A DNA stretch of 14,280 nucleotides from Omnitrophica bacterium RIFCSPLOWO2_01_FULL_45_10b (GCA_001804205.1 MHFM01000074.1:1-14280); one strand, 5' to 3'. Numbered from the stretch's first letter, positions 5,959 to 13,359 are shown. The notes: a model not told the origin generated them from the letters alone. Made by a program: numbers and translations.

Positions 5959-6471
5959 CTATCGGACCTGAAAGAGGCCCTCACGGAAACGCTCTATGGG
6001 ATATTTCATTTTCAAAAGAGACATGGGCGTTTGATTCAGTCTTCGTTGAAACTCCGGAAGTTCTTCTTCGGACGGTTCATGCCAGAGTACGTTTGCCTTG
6101 TACTGTTTAATCAAATCATTGACAGAGCCTATGACTCGCCGATCACTTGTCAGTGAGAGCTTGATCTTCTGAACCGCATTCACAATGCGGCTGATTTCAT
6201 CCGCGCTGAATTCCTCGTAGTAAAGACATCGCGCAAGGTTCTTCGAGAAAAAGGCATCCAAGTCTATGGCATCCTTTTTGAAGACGTTAAACGCCACAAC
6301 CGAGAACAAGCTCGCGGAATGAGTAAAAATCACATGCTTGTGGCGGTTCAAATAAAAAAGATGGGCATGCCAGTCATGAAACGTTTCATCTCCGCCTGGG
6401 GGAAAGGTGGGGGTGTCCTTTTTAGATACGCCGAGAAAATCCATAAATTTTTGAGTGCATCGTAAAATCAT
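5959..6471 (-). CDS. DUF6933-like protein of unknown function
   Basis: This 170-residue protein begins MILRCTQKFMDFLGV. A WHAHLFYLNRHKHVIFTHSASLFSVV block follows at roughly residues 34-59. This pattern of I-(I/L)-R-C-T at the start, then a tryptophan-containing strand, a lysine/arginine turn and a threonine-asparagine/histidine strand, is what I recall for DUF6933 proteins. Their function is not known. The remainder is helical (DLDAFFSKNLARCLYYEEFS and onward) with a proline-rich acidic linker (HEPSEEELPEF). There is no signal peptide or membrane segment. The ribosome site is weak. Three GTCCGATA-like words lie directly upstream and could be an operator. The gene is divergent from the candidate small RNA at 6612. 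Confidence 0.65.
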   Translation of the reverse strand: MILRCTQKFMDFLGVSKKDTPTFPPGGDETFHDWHAHLFYLNRHKHVIFTHSASLFSVVAFNVFKKDAIDLDAFFSKNLARCLYYEEFSADEISRIVNAVQKIKLSLTSDRRVIGSVNDLIKQYKANVLWHEPSEEELPEFQRRLNQTPMSLLKMKYPIERFREGLFQVR

Positions 6472-6477
6472 GAGCGG

Positions 6478-6506
6478 GTCCGATATGTCCGATAAATGTC
6501 CGTTAT
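6478..6506. repeat. Three tandem GTCCGATA-like words before the DUF6933-like gene
   Basis: GTCCGATAT (6478-6486), GTCCGATAAAT (6487-6497) and GTCCGTTAT (6498-6506) lie end to end, beginning seven bases upstream of the start codon at 6471. Clustered repeats at this position are typical of a repressor or activator site, or they may shape the 5' untranslated region. Confidence 0.5.
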
Positions 6507-6576
6507 CTTAACCCTCTTTATTAGATGAAAATACCCTTTATCTTGCTGCAAAAACTGAAAAATCTAATTAACCCCC

Positions 6577-6605
6577 TTGAAAAATCCGGGAAATAGCCGT
6601 ATATT
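6577..6605 (+). promoter_or_regulatory. Sigma-70-type promoter of a candidate small RNA
   Basis: TTGAAA (6577-6582) is separated by exactly 17 bases from TATATT (6600-6605). Each hexamer matches consensus at five of six positions. The predicted start is near 6612. No plus-strand gene with a ribosome site follows; the first ATG (6606) lies before the predicted start of the transcript. Confidence 0.65.
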
Positions 6606-6611
6606 ATGAGT

Positions 6612-6673
6612 AATCCAAGCAATTGGAGGTTAACTGTATATCAGTTGGGGGCCGAGGAAACTCGGCCCTTTTT
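6612..6673 (+). ncRNA. Candidate ~60-nt structured small RNA with intrinsic terminator
   Basis: From the predicted start the transcript folds into three consecutive hairpins. TCCAA (6614-6618) pairs with TTGGA (6623-6627) around a GCAA tetraloop. AACTG (6632-6636) pairs with CAGTT (6642-6646). GGGCCGAG (6649-6656) pairs with CTCGGCCC (6661-6668) around a GAAA tetraloop, followed by five T. Promoter, fold and terminator together make a complete small transcription unit. It could be a trans-acting small RNA, an RNA antitoxin, or the leader of a gene since lost. I do not recognise a known RNA family. It lies between a DUF6933-like gene and the fic gene, both on the other strand. Confidence 0.5.
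6649..6673 (+). terminator. Rho-independent terminator
   Basis: There is a perfect 8-bp GC-rich stem (6649-6656 with 6661-6668) with a GAAA loop and TTTTT at 6669-6673. The T run is only on the plus-strand side, so it ends plus-strand transcription. Confidence 0.8.
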
Positions 6674-6695
6674 GGTGTCCCCTGCATCAGGAAAA

Positions 6696-6806
6696 TGGCA
6701 CAATTGGCACATTTATGGCACATTACGTCCCTTAATGTTGTCCCGCAATGTCCCTTATCCGTGTCACAGTGGAATGTCACAGTATGTCACAGTAGCCTGT
6801 CACAGT
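6696..6806. repeat. Three successive arrays of short direct repeats at the 3' end of fic
   Basis: TGGCACA occurs at 6696, 6705 and 6716. GTCCC occurs at 6727, 6740 and 6750. TGTCACAGT occurs at 6762, 6775, 6785 and 6798. Steps are mostly 10 or 13 bases. The last copy overlaps the fic stop codon (TGA, 6802-6800). In fic sense the order is ACTGTGACA four times, GGGAC three times, TGTGCCA three times. The block is non-coding. It could be an array of regulator sites or a slippage-grown repeat. Confidence 0.65.
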
Positions 6807-7849
6807 AAAACATAGTGCTTCGTAGGGTCTGTTTGGCTCTTTGCGACAATCTTGATGACCCCTTTTTTGACTAAGTCATCCAAGTCTCTCTGAGCTGTTC
6901 GTCTAATACAGGAAGCAACAGACTGATACTCATTAACGCTGATTGTAGCGTTTCGCAAAAGGTGCTTAATCGCTTTTTCTTGGCGGTTGTTTAAACCAAC
7001 TTTCTTAATCTTTTGAAAAGCGGCATCCTGCTTAATCAATTGAGCACCTTTTTGTCGAATCTCTTTCATTTGAGAGTGCAGGCCCTCGACAAAGTATTCA
7101 AGCCACCCTGTCATGTCCATGCCACTTTGTCTGACGGACTGAATGGCCTTGTAGTAGTTTGGCCGGTCCCGGTCGTAAAATTCTGAGATCGTAAAGAGAC
7201 GTTTAAAATCATAACCCGTTTTGTAAAGAATGAGTGTGGACAAAAGCCGCGCTGTTCTTCCGTTTCCGTCAATGAAAGGATGAATGTGGACAAACTGAAA
7301 TTGGGCAATGCCGGCAACAAGAACAGGTGATAAATCTGCCGCTTGATTCAGCCAATCCACAAATTCTCTCATTAAGTGCGGAACTTCTAGAGGCCCGGGC
7401 GGAGTGTAAATGACCTCTTTGGTCCTGGAATTAACAACGTAGTTTTGAACCTTGCGGTAGTGGCCCGGTTCTGCCTGGCCGCCGCGCACGCCTTTGACGG
7501 TGATCTTATGAAGTTCTCGTACAACACCCTCCGTAGTTGGGTTTTCCTTGCCAAGATACTTTGAGACGAAATCCATTGCCCTCTTGTAATTTAAAAGTTC
7601 TTTTCTGTCGTCAGGCCGCACGCCCTTGACGGCCTTACCTTCCAAAATGTCCTTCGCCTGCTCAAGGCTTAATGCTGTGCCTTCAATGTGCGTCGAGTGA
7701 TGCGATTCCAGAATCAGAGCCTCTTTTTGAATGTCCTTCACCCAATCTTCCTTGAGGTGGATCGCATCCAAAAAGCCCCGCACCCGCTCGATTTCAACGA
7801 GTGCTTTGTTGATTTTAGTGGTAATTGTAAATTTCGGATTAAATGCCAC
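6800..7849 (-). CDS. fic: Fic-family protein (AMP-transferase) with built-in inhibitory motif and winged helix
   Basis: This 349-residue protein starts with GTG (7849-7847), with AAAGGA nine bases upstream; an in-frame TGA precedes it, so no longer start is possible. The Fic core is intact: HPFIDGNGRTAR at residues 190-201, with catalytic His190 and the Asp/Asn/Arg residues of the phosphate-binding loop. Near the N terminus STHIEG (52-57) fits the inhibitory (S/T)xxxE(G/N) motif, making this a class II Fic that can hold itself inactive. The last 50 residues, around ISVNEYQSVASCIRRTAQRDL, form a winged helix, common in stand-alone bacterial Fic proteins. Fic enzymes usually transfer AMP from ATP to protein hydroxyls. 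The gene is last in the hsd operon and overlaps the preceding small ORF by 11 bases. Confidence 0.93.
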   Translation of the reverse strand: MAFNPKFTITTKINKALVEIERVRGFLDAIHLKEDWVKDIQKEALILESHHSTHIEGTALSLEQAKDILEGKAVKGVRPDDRKELLNYKRAMDFVSKYLGKENPTTEGVVRELHKITVKGVRGGQAEPGHYRKVQNYVVNSRTKEVIYTPPGPLEVPHLMREFVDWLNQAADLSPVLVAGIAQFQFVHIHPFIDGNGRTARLLSTLILYKTGYDFKRLFTISEFYDRDRPNYYKAIQSVRQSGMDMTGWLEYFVEGLHSQMKEIRQKGAQLIKQDAAFQKIKKVGLNNRQEKAIKHLLRNATISVNEYQSVASCIRRTAQRDLDDLVKKGVIKIVAKSQTDPTKHYVLL

Positions 7850-8012
7850 GGTTCAACATCCTTTCATCAACTTTTTCTTGGTTCACTTCCATTACAAGAA
7901 CGTCAGAACCGACGAAATCCTTAATCGTCCGCCGTTCTGTCTTGAGTTCTTTCTGGACGCTGCTGGTTTGTGGTGAGCGAAGCCGAACCATAAAGATTTT
8001 AAATTTTTTCAT
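7839..8012 (-). CDS. 57-residue basic protein coupled to fic, family unknown
   Basis: An ATG at 8012-8010 opens a 57-codon frame ending with TAA at 7841-7839. It begins 17 bases after the hsdR stop and ends 11 bases inside fic, so it fills the gap exactly and couples the two genes. It starts MKKFKIFMVRLRSP, has a central basic helix-like part (KELKTERRTIKDF), then GSDVLVMEVNQEKVDERM. It has no membrane segment. Small proteins encoded before fic genes are often antitoxins with an (S/T)xxxE(G/N) motif; I see no clear copy here, and the neighbouring Fic has its own. It may instead modulate Fic or HsdR. The ribosome site is weak. Operon fit and in-frame length make it likely real; function is unassigned. 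Confidence 0.6.
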   Translation of the reverse strand: MKKFKIFMVRLRSPQTSSVQKELKTERRTIKDFVGSDVLVMEVNQEKVDERMLNRGI

Positions 8013-8029
8013 ATTTTCAATAATTGAAG

Positions 8030-11000
8030 TTATTGTAACACTTCCACGAATTCAGCAACGATGCGGAAGTCATCTCCATTCACGTTTTCAAGCACAATGT
8101 CTTTGAAATCCTTGTTGGCCGGTGAAAGGGTAATCCGTTTGTGCCGCCACTCGCCGCCGGGCAATTGTTCCTTTTCACTCTTATAACGCTTGATGGTAAA
8201 ACTCTGCTGCGTTTCCGGATCCGTAACCTGCCGGGACTCAACCAGAACGACAAGCCCATTGCGAGAACCACCGCGTTCAAACCGGAACAAACACCAGCTG
8301 CCATCGGGAATGGTTGGCTCCATCGACTTGCCAACGACTTGGGCGATAAACATACCTTCAGTCAACTTCCGCCCATCTACTGGCTTCCAGCCAATAGGTT
8401 CAGGTGGGGGTTGTTCCTTAAAAGACGTTGCCGCAGCTTGAAGATCATAAATGGGAAGATACCCTTCTTTGATGCTTGCCTCCGGAATCACGTCGCTGAA
8501 AAATAAAGGTTTGCCCTCGTCAGGCATAACAGAACTTTCTGTCCAATCCTTGCAGAGTAAAGTCGCCTGCTCAAGCACGGTTTCCGTCGCTTTTTTTTCT
8601 TTATCCGGAGGATAGCCGTGTTTTCTTAAAATCCGCTTGACCATCACGCGCAGCTTTGCCTGTACGCTTTCCTTGAGAGTCCAGTCAATCGAAAGATTGT
8701 TACGCACGGTGGTCACGAGTTCACGGGCAATGGTTCGTAGCGTTTCATCACCCAAGACTTTTACGGCGCTATCGTTGACCTCCAGCGCATCGTAAAAAGC
8801 TACTTCATCTTCGTTTAAACCAAGATCCTCTCCACGCTTCTCCGCATCGCGCATCTTCCCGGCAAGTTCGATTAACTCCTCAATCACTTTGGCCGCTTCA
8901 ATGGCCTTGTTCTGGTATCTTCGGATCGCATTTTCGAGCATCTCCGCAAACGAGCGACCTTGAATCAAATTCCGTTTCGATCGCGCCTTGATTTCATCAT
9001 TAAGAAGTTTTTTCAATAATTCAAACGCCAAATTTTTATGAGGCATACCTTTGACTTCCGCCAGAAATTCCTCGGACAGAATCGAAATATCGGGTTTCTT
9101 CAGGCCCGCCGCAGCAAAGATATCAATCACCCTGTCTGAGGTGATTGCCTTGGAGATAATCTGTTTGATGGCGGAATCGAGATCATCTTCCGTCTTGCCG
9201 GTGCCGGTTTCATATTTGGTGAGACGTGCCTTGACCGCCTGAAAAAATCCTACATCATCCCGGATCTTCAAAGCTTCCGGATGTGGAACGGAAAGCACGA
9301 ATGCCTGGGAAAGCTGTGTCACATAAGCAAGATACCGATCCTTGCCATTTTTCTGCCCCAAGATATGTTCTTGAGCTTGCGTGATGATGGCCATCTTCTC
9401 TGTCACAGGGGCCTTGAAAAACGGCTTAAAATCAAACTTGCCTGCCTCGCCGACAGGCGGGTGGAACATTTCCGAAACCACTTCATATTTTTCAAGCATT
9501 AAGGCAACCGCTTCTTCCTGGTCAAAGGCCGGTGTCCCTTTACCTCCGCTTTCGGTGTATTCGGCGAGAGCTTTTTTCAAATCATCTGCAATTCCCAAAT
9601 AATCCACAATCAGCCCGCCGGGTTTGTCTTTAAACACACGATTCACCCGCGCGATCGCTTGCATAAGCCCATGCCCGCGCATGGGCTTGTCCAGATACAT
9701 CGTATGAAGCGAAGGAGCGTCAAATCCTGTCAGCCACATATCCCGTACAATCACAAGCTTAAGCGGATCATTCGGATCTTTCATGCGGTCGCCGATATCG
9801 CGGCGGCGGGGTTTGTTACGAATATGTTCCTGCCACTCCGGTCCGTCCTCCGCAGATCCGGTCATAATGACCTTGATGACACCTTTATCATCATCCTTCT
9901 GATACCATTCGGGTTTTAATTTCACGATTTCATTGTGAAGGTCCACTGCGATGCGGCGGCTCATACAAACAATCATGGCCTTGCCTTCAAGGACCTTTAG
10001 CCGTTCTTCAAAATGATTCACGATATCTTTGGCAATCTGCTTGACTCTTTTTTCAGCGCCGACAATGGCTTCAAGCCGCGCCCATTTTGATTTAAGCCGT
10101 TCTTTTTTTCTGACCTCCTCACCTTCAGTAGCTTCCTCAAACCCCGGATCAATCTTTGGACGCTCTTCTTCTTTCAGTTCCAGCCGGGCAAGACGGCTCT
10201 CGTAATAAATCCTTACCGTAGCGCCGTCATCTACGGCCTGTTGAATATCGTAAATGTCGATGTAATTTCCAAAGACTGCCTGCGTATTCCGGTCTTTGAG
10301 TTCTACTGGCGTTCCGGTAAATCCAATAAAGGAAGCGTTTGGCAGGGCATCGCGCATGTGTTTGGCTAAGCCGTCAATAAAATCGTATTGGCTTCGGTGG
10401 GCTTCATCAGCGATAACGATGATGTTTCTTCGATCGTTCAAAAGAGGATAGGTATCACCTTTTTCTTCTGGCAGGAATTTTTGTATGGTTGTAAACACAA
10501 CCCCGCCGGAGGATACGTTGAGATACTCGCGCAGTTTGGCCCTTGTTTCCGCCTGGACCGGTGCCTGCCTGAGAAGTTCATTACACCGCGAAAAAGTTCC
10601 GTAGAGCTGGTCATCCAGATCGTTTCGATCGGTCATGACAACAATGGTTGGGTTGTCGAGAGCCAGAACGAGTTTGCCGGTATAAAATACCATGCTGAGA
10701 CTTTTGCCCGAACCTTGCGTATGCCACACGACGCCGCACCGCTTATCTCCCTTTGCATCCGCAGCCTTAAGCGTTGCGTCAATCGCTTTATTGACCGCGT
10801 GATATTGATGATACGCTGCAAGCTTCTTACTTTTTTCTTCAAACACAATGAAATGCCGCACCAAATCAAGAAGAGTTTTTTTATTGAACATGCCTTTTAG
10901 AAGCACTTCGATCTGCGGCATTGCATGAGGTGCTTTTTCCTTGCCGTCTATCGTCTTCCACGGCTGAAATCGTTCCCAATCCGAGGTAATCGTTCCGGCC

Positions 11001-11641
11001 TTGGCGTCAAAGCCGTCACTTGCTACGAGGATTTCGTTGAAATTGAAGAGAGAAGTAATTTCAGCTTTATAGGTTTGAAACTGCTTAAACGCGCTTAAAA
11101 CCGTCGCATCTTCATCTGCCGGATTCTTAAGTTCAATCACCGCCAATGGCAAGCCGTTTACAAAAAGCACAATATCCGGCCTGCGATTGCGGTTGTTTTC
11201 GATGACAGTGAATTGATTGATGGCAAGAAACTCATTGTTCTTGGATTCAGGATTCTTAAAATCAAAGAGCCAAACCTTATCGTGTTTAGTGTCATTACGA
11301 GCCGCAGGCGAAGCAATCTTTAATTTTTCCCGAAATTCTACATCCACGCCATTGACCAGCATTTTGTGAAAGCGGTGATTATTGATCACGAGATCAGGAC
11401 TTTCCACACGCAAGATCTGCTTGATGGCTTCTTCTTTGGCTTCAGCGGGTATTTTGAGATTCAGCCGATCAATCGCCTCGCGCAATCGGCCGATTAAAAC
11501 AACTTCCGAATAACTCGGCCGTTCGGGATTCGGTCCGTCGGGCGCAATATCAGGACCGTGAAGAATATCGTATTTCAGATCCTTCTTCAGAATCTCCAAG
11601 GTCAACTCTTCAACTTCGGATTCGGTGATAATAGTTACCAT
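8030..11641 (-). CDS. hsdR: Type I restriction endonuclease motor subunit HsdR with C-terminal S24 peptidase domain
   Basis: This 1203-residue protein is the ATP-dependent translocase and nuclease of the type I complex. The N-terminal nuclease shows Asp156, Glu170-x-Lys172 and the QxxxY motif (Gln187-Tyr191). The SF2 motor has Walker A TQGSGKS (308-314), DEAH (412-415), FTGTP (441-445) and motif VI around QAIARVNR (661-668). A helical C-terminal region (about 870-1035) should dock on the methylase. Residues about 1055-1203 add an S24 (LexA/UmuD/CI-type) domain: GKSMEP with Ser1106, and FTIKRY with Lys1151 as the likely dyad. Three alanines at 1069-1071 lie about 35 residues before the serine, where LexA is cut. 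The start follows the upstream gene's stop after nine bases. This added domain is absent from classical EcoKI or EcoR124I HsdR. Confidence 0.95.
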   Translation of the reverse strand: MVTIITESEVEELTLEILKKDLKYDILHGPDIAPDGPNPERPSYSEVVLIGRLREAIDRLNLKIPAEAKEEAIKQILRVESPDLVINNHRFHKMLVNGVDVEFREKLKIASPAARNDTKHDKVWLFDFKNPESKNNEFLAINQFTVIENNRNRRPDIVLFVNGLPLAVIELKNPADEDATVLSAFKQFQTYKAEITSLFNFNEILVASDGFDAKAGTITSDWERFQPWKTIDGKEKAPHAMPQIEVLLKGMFNKKTLLDLVRHFIVFEEKSKKLAAYHQYHAVNKAIDATLKAADAKGDKRCGVVWHTQGSGKSLSMVFYTGKLVLALDNPTIVVMTDRNDLDDQLYGTFSRCNELLRQAPVQAETRAKLREYLNVSSGGVVFTTIQKFLPEEKGDTYPLLNDRRNIIVIADEAHRSQYDFIDGLAKHMRDALPNASFIGFTGTPVELKDRNTQAVFGNYIDIYDIQQAVDDGATVRIYYESRLARLELKEEERPKIDPGFEEATEGEEVRKKERLKSKWARLEAIVGAEKRVKQIAKDIVNHFEERLKVLEGKAMIVCMSRRIAVDLHNEIVKLKPEWYQKDDDKGVIKVIMTGSAEDGPEWQEHIRNKPRRRDIGDRMKDPNDPLKLVIVRDMWLTGFDAPSLHTMYLDKPMRGHGLMQAIARVNRVFKDKPGGLIVDYLGIADDLKKALAEYTESGGKGTPAFDQEEAVALMLEKYEVVSEMFHPPVGEAGKFDFKPFFKAPVTEKMAIITQAQEHILGQKNGKDRYLAYVTQLSQAFVLSVPHPEALKIRDDVGFFQAVKARLTKYETGTGKTEDDLDSAIKQIISKAITSDRVIDIFAAAGLKKPDISILSEEFLAEVKGMPHKNLAFELLKKLLNDEIKARSKRNLIQGRSFAEMLENAIRRYQNKAIEAAKVIEELIELAGKMRDAEKRGEDLGLNEDEVAFYDALEVNDSAVKVLGDETLRTIARELVTTVRNNLSIDWTLKESVQAKLRVMVKRILRKHGYPPDKEKKATETVLEQATLLCKDWTESSVMPDEGKPLFFSDVIPEASIKEGYLPIYDLQAAATSFKEQPPPEPIGWKPVDGRKLTEGMFIAQVVGKSMEPTIPDGSWCLFRFERGGSRNGLVVLVESRQVTDPETQQSFTIKRYKSEKEQLPGGEWRHKRITLSPANKDFKDIVLENVNGDDFRIVAEFVEVLQ

Positions 11642-11650
11642 ATTGGTTAC

Positions 11651-12637
11651 TTAATAAATTTTGTACTGCTTTGGAAAATCCCTGTTGTCATCGCCGCTAT
11701 TCAAAAACTGAAATTCAGAATTTCCCTTGCTCCTAACTATTGTCCAAAAATAGAATTTCTTTTTTTCCCCTATGGGACGATACGTTGCCTTAAGCCAGAA
11801 ATACACATCCATGTTATCACCGCCCAATCGTTGAAAATCAGAAATCCCAAAAGGATTATTTACAATCTTTTGTTCAATTGTATTATGCGGAAGGACGGGC
11901 GCATTTTTCCATTCAATCACGCCATAATGCTCATTCAGCTTTTTGAGAGGTATCGCGTCTATTTGCTCGCTGCCGCTGTCTAAAAACAGACTCCCATCAC
12001 GAGTCACAAAAGGGATGTACTCAAAATCTTGTAAAATCGCTCCGATCTCGCCGCTATTTTCTATCCATACATTAAGCCTGAATATCTTATCATTACTTGT
12101 GGCTTTGGTATTTAGCGTGGCTCCACCAGACGGCAGAACATAATCTTGCGTCATATCAAAATACTGTGGCACTATGCCTATGTACGGACGGTTTCTTAAA
12201 TCAAAATTTTCCTTTTGCCATAACGTTCCCAAGCCACTAAACATGAGCGCAATAAATCCGATTATTACTACTGTCTGAATATTGAATGGCCTTGTCAGCG
12301 CGACCAACGCGATGATGAAGGCAATACACCCCAAAATCACCGTATACGGGATATTGAATTTCTCAGGCAATCCTGTAATAAACCAGATGCCGAGTGCGAT
12401 CAGTGCCGAAAACAAAAAAGAGAGGACAAGATTCACTACTTTTTTGTAATCAATATTATCATTCTCTTTTTTTATTATCTTGCCGCTAAAAACGTTTTTA
12501 ATCCAATCTCCTACCAGGCCGATTGAATCTGAAGAAGGAATGAACTCATGACAGTGAGGGCATTTTTTCGGCCCATTTTCGCTACTCTTCGGATCAAACT
12601 TGACATCCTCATTACAAAATGGACACTGTTTTTTCAT
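11651..12637 (-). CDS. Zinc-ribbon protein with three membrane segments, inside the hsd operon
   Basis: This 328-residue protein opens with a zinc ribbon: C-P-F-C (5-8) and C-P-H-C (26-29). A short basic linker follows, then three hydrophobic helices at about 67-90, 96-114 and 119-140. The remaining 185 residues (from NRPYIGIVPQYF) are beta-rich with many aromatic residues and no cysteines, probably an extracytoplasmic or membrane-surface domain. The ATG overlaps the stop of a leftover HsdS tail as ATGA, and hsdR begins nine bases after its stop, so it is firmly in the operon. I know no named family. Membrane proteins in defence operons often act as pore-forming effectors or sensors, but that is inference here. 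It is visibly more A+T-rich than hsdR. Confidence 0.8.
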   Translation of the reverse strand: MKKQCPFCNEDVKFDPKSSENGPKKCPHCHEFIPSSDSIGLVGDWIKNVFSGKIIKKENDNIDYKKVVNLVLSFLFSALIALGIWFITGLPEKFNIPYTVILGCIAFIIALVALTRPFNIQTVVIIGFIALMFSGLGTLWQKENFDLRNRPYIGIVPQYFDMTQDYVLPSGGATLNTKATSNDKIFRLNVWIENSGEIGAILQDFEYIPFVTRDGSLFLDSGSEQIDAIPLKKLNEHYGVIEWKNAPVLPHNTIEQKIVNNPFGISDFQRLGGDNMDVYFWLKATYRPIGEKKKFYFWTIVRSKGNSEFQFLNSGDDNRDFPKQYKIY

Positions 12638-12750
12638 AACCTGTTAAGCCGAATCTTCCCCGACATCAACTTCGGCAAAAGGGAATCAGGAATCTTCAAA
12701 ATGGCCTGCTTAATTTCAGATTTAGTAATAAAAGAGTGTATTTCATAATC
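12634..12750 (-). pseudogene. Leftover second HsdS C-terminal tail
   Basis: This frame reads EIHSFITKSEIKQAILKI and then PDSLLPKLMSGKIRLNRL before a TGA (12636-12634). The intact hsdS ends RDSLLPKLMSGRIKVEA, so this is a second copy of the conserved C-terminal repeat. Over the ten codons DSLLPKLMSG the two differ at four bases, all silent. There is no usable start. A TAA precedes the frame at 12753-12751, and the preceding ORF overlaps it by a few bases in another frame. Its stop overlaps the ATG of the zinc-ribbon gene, an arrangement expected of a former complete hsdS. Confidence 0.75.
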
Positions 12751-13357
12751 TTAAGTCTTCGTCTGCTGGCCAATATAAAAGAGCTGGCGTCCGCGTCTTA
12801 ATTAAATTCATGCTTACGCGAATTAGATACACCGGGCATCGTCCCCAAAATATCCAGATGCTACTAATAAAGGGGTGATGTTCTTTTGTCTCTCTGGGAA
12901 AAATATCCACTCTGATTTGAATCGAATCCTTATAGTGATCTGGCACTTGGGTATAAAAATCTGATTTATCTTTTTCTGATTTGCAGGTCTCTAACGGCGG
13001 GGTATAAAGAATAAGTAAATTAAACGGACGGTTGACGGGATACCAATCGATTTCTCTTTTATATAAAATCTTTTTTGCTTGGTTGTCCTTTACATGCATA
13101 AATTTTCCCTTTGGATGAAGCGACACATGGAAACCCTTTTCAACTGAATGAAATTGGTCGGGTTCTTGGTCAAAGAGATGATTGTCCTTCAAAACCGCCT
13201 GCCCAAGTTGCAACTGCCCCTTGCTATGAAATTTTGAGCTAAAATAAAAAGAGTTATCACCCGAGAAGCCAAAAGAGCAGAAATTTAGCCATAAACTGTT
13301 CCAATGAACACCAAGCCTTACCTGTTTTTTGTCGACTTTTGCGAGAACTTTATCCAT
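12743..13357 (-). CDS. Orphan 204-residue protein between two HsdS tails
   Basis: The ATG at 13357-13355 comes two bases after the hsdS stop, and GAGG seven bases upstream (inside the hsdS end) is a good ribosome site. The protein has no signal peptide, membrane helix or cysteine cluster. It is rich in aromatic residues and predicted beta strands: LWLNFCSFGFSG near 23-34, GFHVSLHPKGKFMHV near 75-89, SIQIRVDIF in the second half. The charged tail ends PADEDLRL. I do not recognise it. It lies exactly between the intact hsdS end and a second HsdS tail, so it looks like cargo acquired by the restriction operon. Its sequence is A+T-rich, as is the zinc-ribbon gene. A frameshift joining it to the HsdS tail is an alternative reading. 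Confidence 0.7.
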   Translation of the reverse strand: MDKVLAKVDKKQVRLGVHWNSLWLNFCSFGFSGDNSFYFSSKFHSKGQLQLGQAVLKDNHLFDQEPDQFHSVEKGFHVSLHPKGKFMHVKDNQAKKILYKREIDWYPVNRPFNLLILYTPPLETCKSEKDKSDFYTQVPDHYKDSIQIRVDIFPRETKEHHPFISSIWIFWGRCPVYLIRVSMNLIKTRTPALLYWPADEDLRL

Positions 13358-13359
13358 AA

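Noticed and set aside
6696..6806. CRISPR array
   Set aside because: Repeats are only 5-9 bases with 3-6-base gaps, far too short for CRISPR repeats and spacers, and no cas genes are present.
6606..6815. 69-residue plus-strand ORF starting at 6606
   Set aside because: Its ATG precedes the predicted transcript start, and it runs through a terminator and three short-repeat arrays and into the fic gene.
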